Of a DNA stretch of 33,286 nt, positions 32,528 to 33,286 are shown piece by piece (position 1 is the stretch's first letter; the number at the start of each line of letters is the position of its first letter). Origin of the DNA: Acidobacteriota bacterium (GTDB lineage: Bacteria; Acidobacteriota; Terriglobia; Bryobacterales; Bryobacteraceae); NCBI GenBank assembly GCA_947470805.1, contig CANIVU010000099.1:1-33286 (forward strand), given 5' to 3'. A program made the translations under genes and the position numbers. Under the pieces are notes generated by a model that saw only the letters and a list, made by a program, of their open reading frames with translations, did no database searches and was not told the DNA's origin.

Positions 32528-32645
32528 GCAGTGTTTCTCCCGTCGCGTGCGGTTATTATGCTACTGAAAAGCCAGCATAAGCGCCCATTCAGGCCTCGCT
32601 CTAACTGCCAGTCACGCAGAAAAAAAAGATTATATTTCCCTTCAT
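32528..32645. other. Gap without a gene
   Basis: No coding sequence seen. A weak inverted repeat TTATGCT/AGCATAA (32556-32562, 32574-32580) and an A8 run followed by ATTATA near 32621-32634 are present. The stretch is A+T-richer than the rest of the window and leads into direct-repeat copy 2. Confidence 0.4.
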
Positions 32646-32907
32646 ATCAACAACATGAAAATTTTCACCCCCAAACTCCCTTGCCACCCCATGCTAGTGT
32701 GAAATCGGGTCAGGAATACCTCGCCCACAAACAGCCCTCGCGCCAGCGAGGGCTGTTTGCATTTACACCACTCGAAAGGAAACGGAACCATGATCACCCC
32801 GGAAGAGAAAGCAAAAATCGCCCGCGAAAACGGCGCCAAATCCAAAGGCCCAACCACCCAAGAAGGCAAAGACCGCTCCCGCGCCAACGGCCTCAAGCAC
32901 GGCCACC
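32646..32907 (+). repeat. Direct repeat, copy 2: structured leader plus 5' end of a hypothetical gene
   Basis: Matches 25707-25969 in the same orientation. A possible extended -10 (TGCTAGTGT; TGCTAGGTT in copy 1) precedes the conserved leader core. Unlike copy 1, the coding part continues without interruption. Confidence 0.88.
32729..32758 (+). promoter_or_regulatory. 13-bp leader hairpin, copy 2
   Basis: AAACAGCCCTCGC (32729-32741) pairs perfectly with 32746-32758 around the loop GCCA, 31 bases before the start codon, the same distance as in copy 1. CCTCGC at 32719-32724 could form a shorter alternative stem with the same 3' arm. Only three T follow, so a simple terminator is not obvious. 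Confidence 0.7.
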
Positions 32908-33286
32908 GCTCCACCACCCTCCGCCACCTCGCCGAGCCCCACCCGGCCATCCTCTGCAACGAGGACTCCCGCACCTTCTTCCAGCTCTTCCACAACCTCA
33001 TCAAGTTCTACCAACCCATCGGCCAGGTCCCGCTCGACATCGTGCGCGAAATCGCCATCACCCGCCACGACCTCACCCGCGTCCAGCTCATCAAAGCCTC
33101 CACCTGGAACCGCGCCCTCATCGGCGAACAGCTCAAACCCGTCGACCTCCCCGACGAACTCAAACCCGTCGAACACGCCATGAACGTCGCGCTCACCCTA
33201 GCCAAGTCCGACGCCATCTTCGACCGCCAGATCGACAAACTCCACGCCCGCATCGCCAAACTCGAAAAGCGCCTGCGCTACGTGAA
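32790..33286 (+). CDS. Hypothetical protein of the KSxGPxTxEGK family (runs off the window)
   Basis: 165 codons are visible and the frame is still open. The N-terminus (ITPEEKAKIARENGAKSKGP, TTQEGKDRSRANGLKHGHR) carries the motif K-S-x-G-P-x-T-x-x-G-K-x-x-S-x-x-N-x-x-K-H-G found in a large family of unnamed proteins in Acidobacteria and Planctomycetes. The continuation is helical and charged (LFHNLIKFYQPIGQVPLDIV, REIAITRHDLTRVQLIKAST, QIDKLHARIAKLEKRLRYV). AAAGGA lies ~10 bases before the ATG. No function is known to me; the short, basic, conserved N-terminal module suggests binding of nucleic acid, which is inference. Confidence 0.8.
   Translation, partial: MITPEEKAKIARENGAKSKGPTTQEGKDRSRANGLKHGHRSTTLRHLAEPHPAILCNEDSRTFFQLFHNLIKFYQPIGQVPLDIVREIAITRHDLTRVQLIKASTWNRALIGEQLKPVDLPDELKPVEHAMNVALTLAKSDAIFDRQIDKLHARIAKLEKRLRYV

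Overview
The window looks like a chromosomal segment of a soil Acidobacteriota, most likely the Bryobacterales/Solibacter group. This is inferred from the G+C-rich coding with strong third-position bias, the abundance of secreted proteins (nidogen-like, putative-Ig, beta-helix, Asp-box), a eukaryote-type NADP isocitrate dehydrogenase, a DUF3667 protein, and the hypothetical family beginning ITPEEKAKIARENGAKS. No rRNA, tRNA or CRISPR array was seen.

Left part (1-7.6 kb): the tail of an upstream gene and a protein joining TssB-like and TssC-like type VI sheath segments end at a strong terminator. A YtrA-type GntR regulator follows, with a near-perfect operator in its promoter, translationally coupled to a stomatin/slipin. 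Then come a gene remnant, a DUF3667 membrane protein, a small membrane protein, an orphan ribbon-helix-helix antitoxin, a secreted nucleoside hydrolase, a 59-residue protein with a strong ribosome binding site, and an HlyD-type adaptor.

Middle (7.8-15.4 kb): two coupled genes for secreted proteins, the second split by a one-base frameshift between a nidogen domain and an array of cysteine-bracketed Ig-like repeats. Convergent to them is an apparent two-gene unit of a Tat-exported aldo/keto reductase and an anti-phage dCTP-deaminase-like protein. The icd gene has a textbook terminator.

15.4-25.6 kb: a DUF465 gene; a minus-strand operon of four overlapping genes (coiled-coil secreted protein, MFS transporter, glycosyltransferase, RimI); a DUF1569 gene and a small secreted protein; an XRE-cupin regulator divergent from an ECF sigma factor; a broken ankyrin gene; a truncated membrane sensor-like protein; and a UPF0175/DUF3368 (PIN) toxin-antitoxin pair.

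Right end (25.7-33.3 kb): two direct copies of a ~260-bp module (structured leader with a 13-bp hairpin plus the 5' end of a hypothetical gene) bracket about 6.7 kb of less biased composition. This insert holds a minus-strand operon of three exported proteins. Its first gene starts with ATG followed directly by 23 CT repeats that encode a Ser-Leu signal peptide, a likely phase-variation switch. The flanking modules and the repeat-controlled surface operon are the most unusual features of the window.
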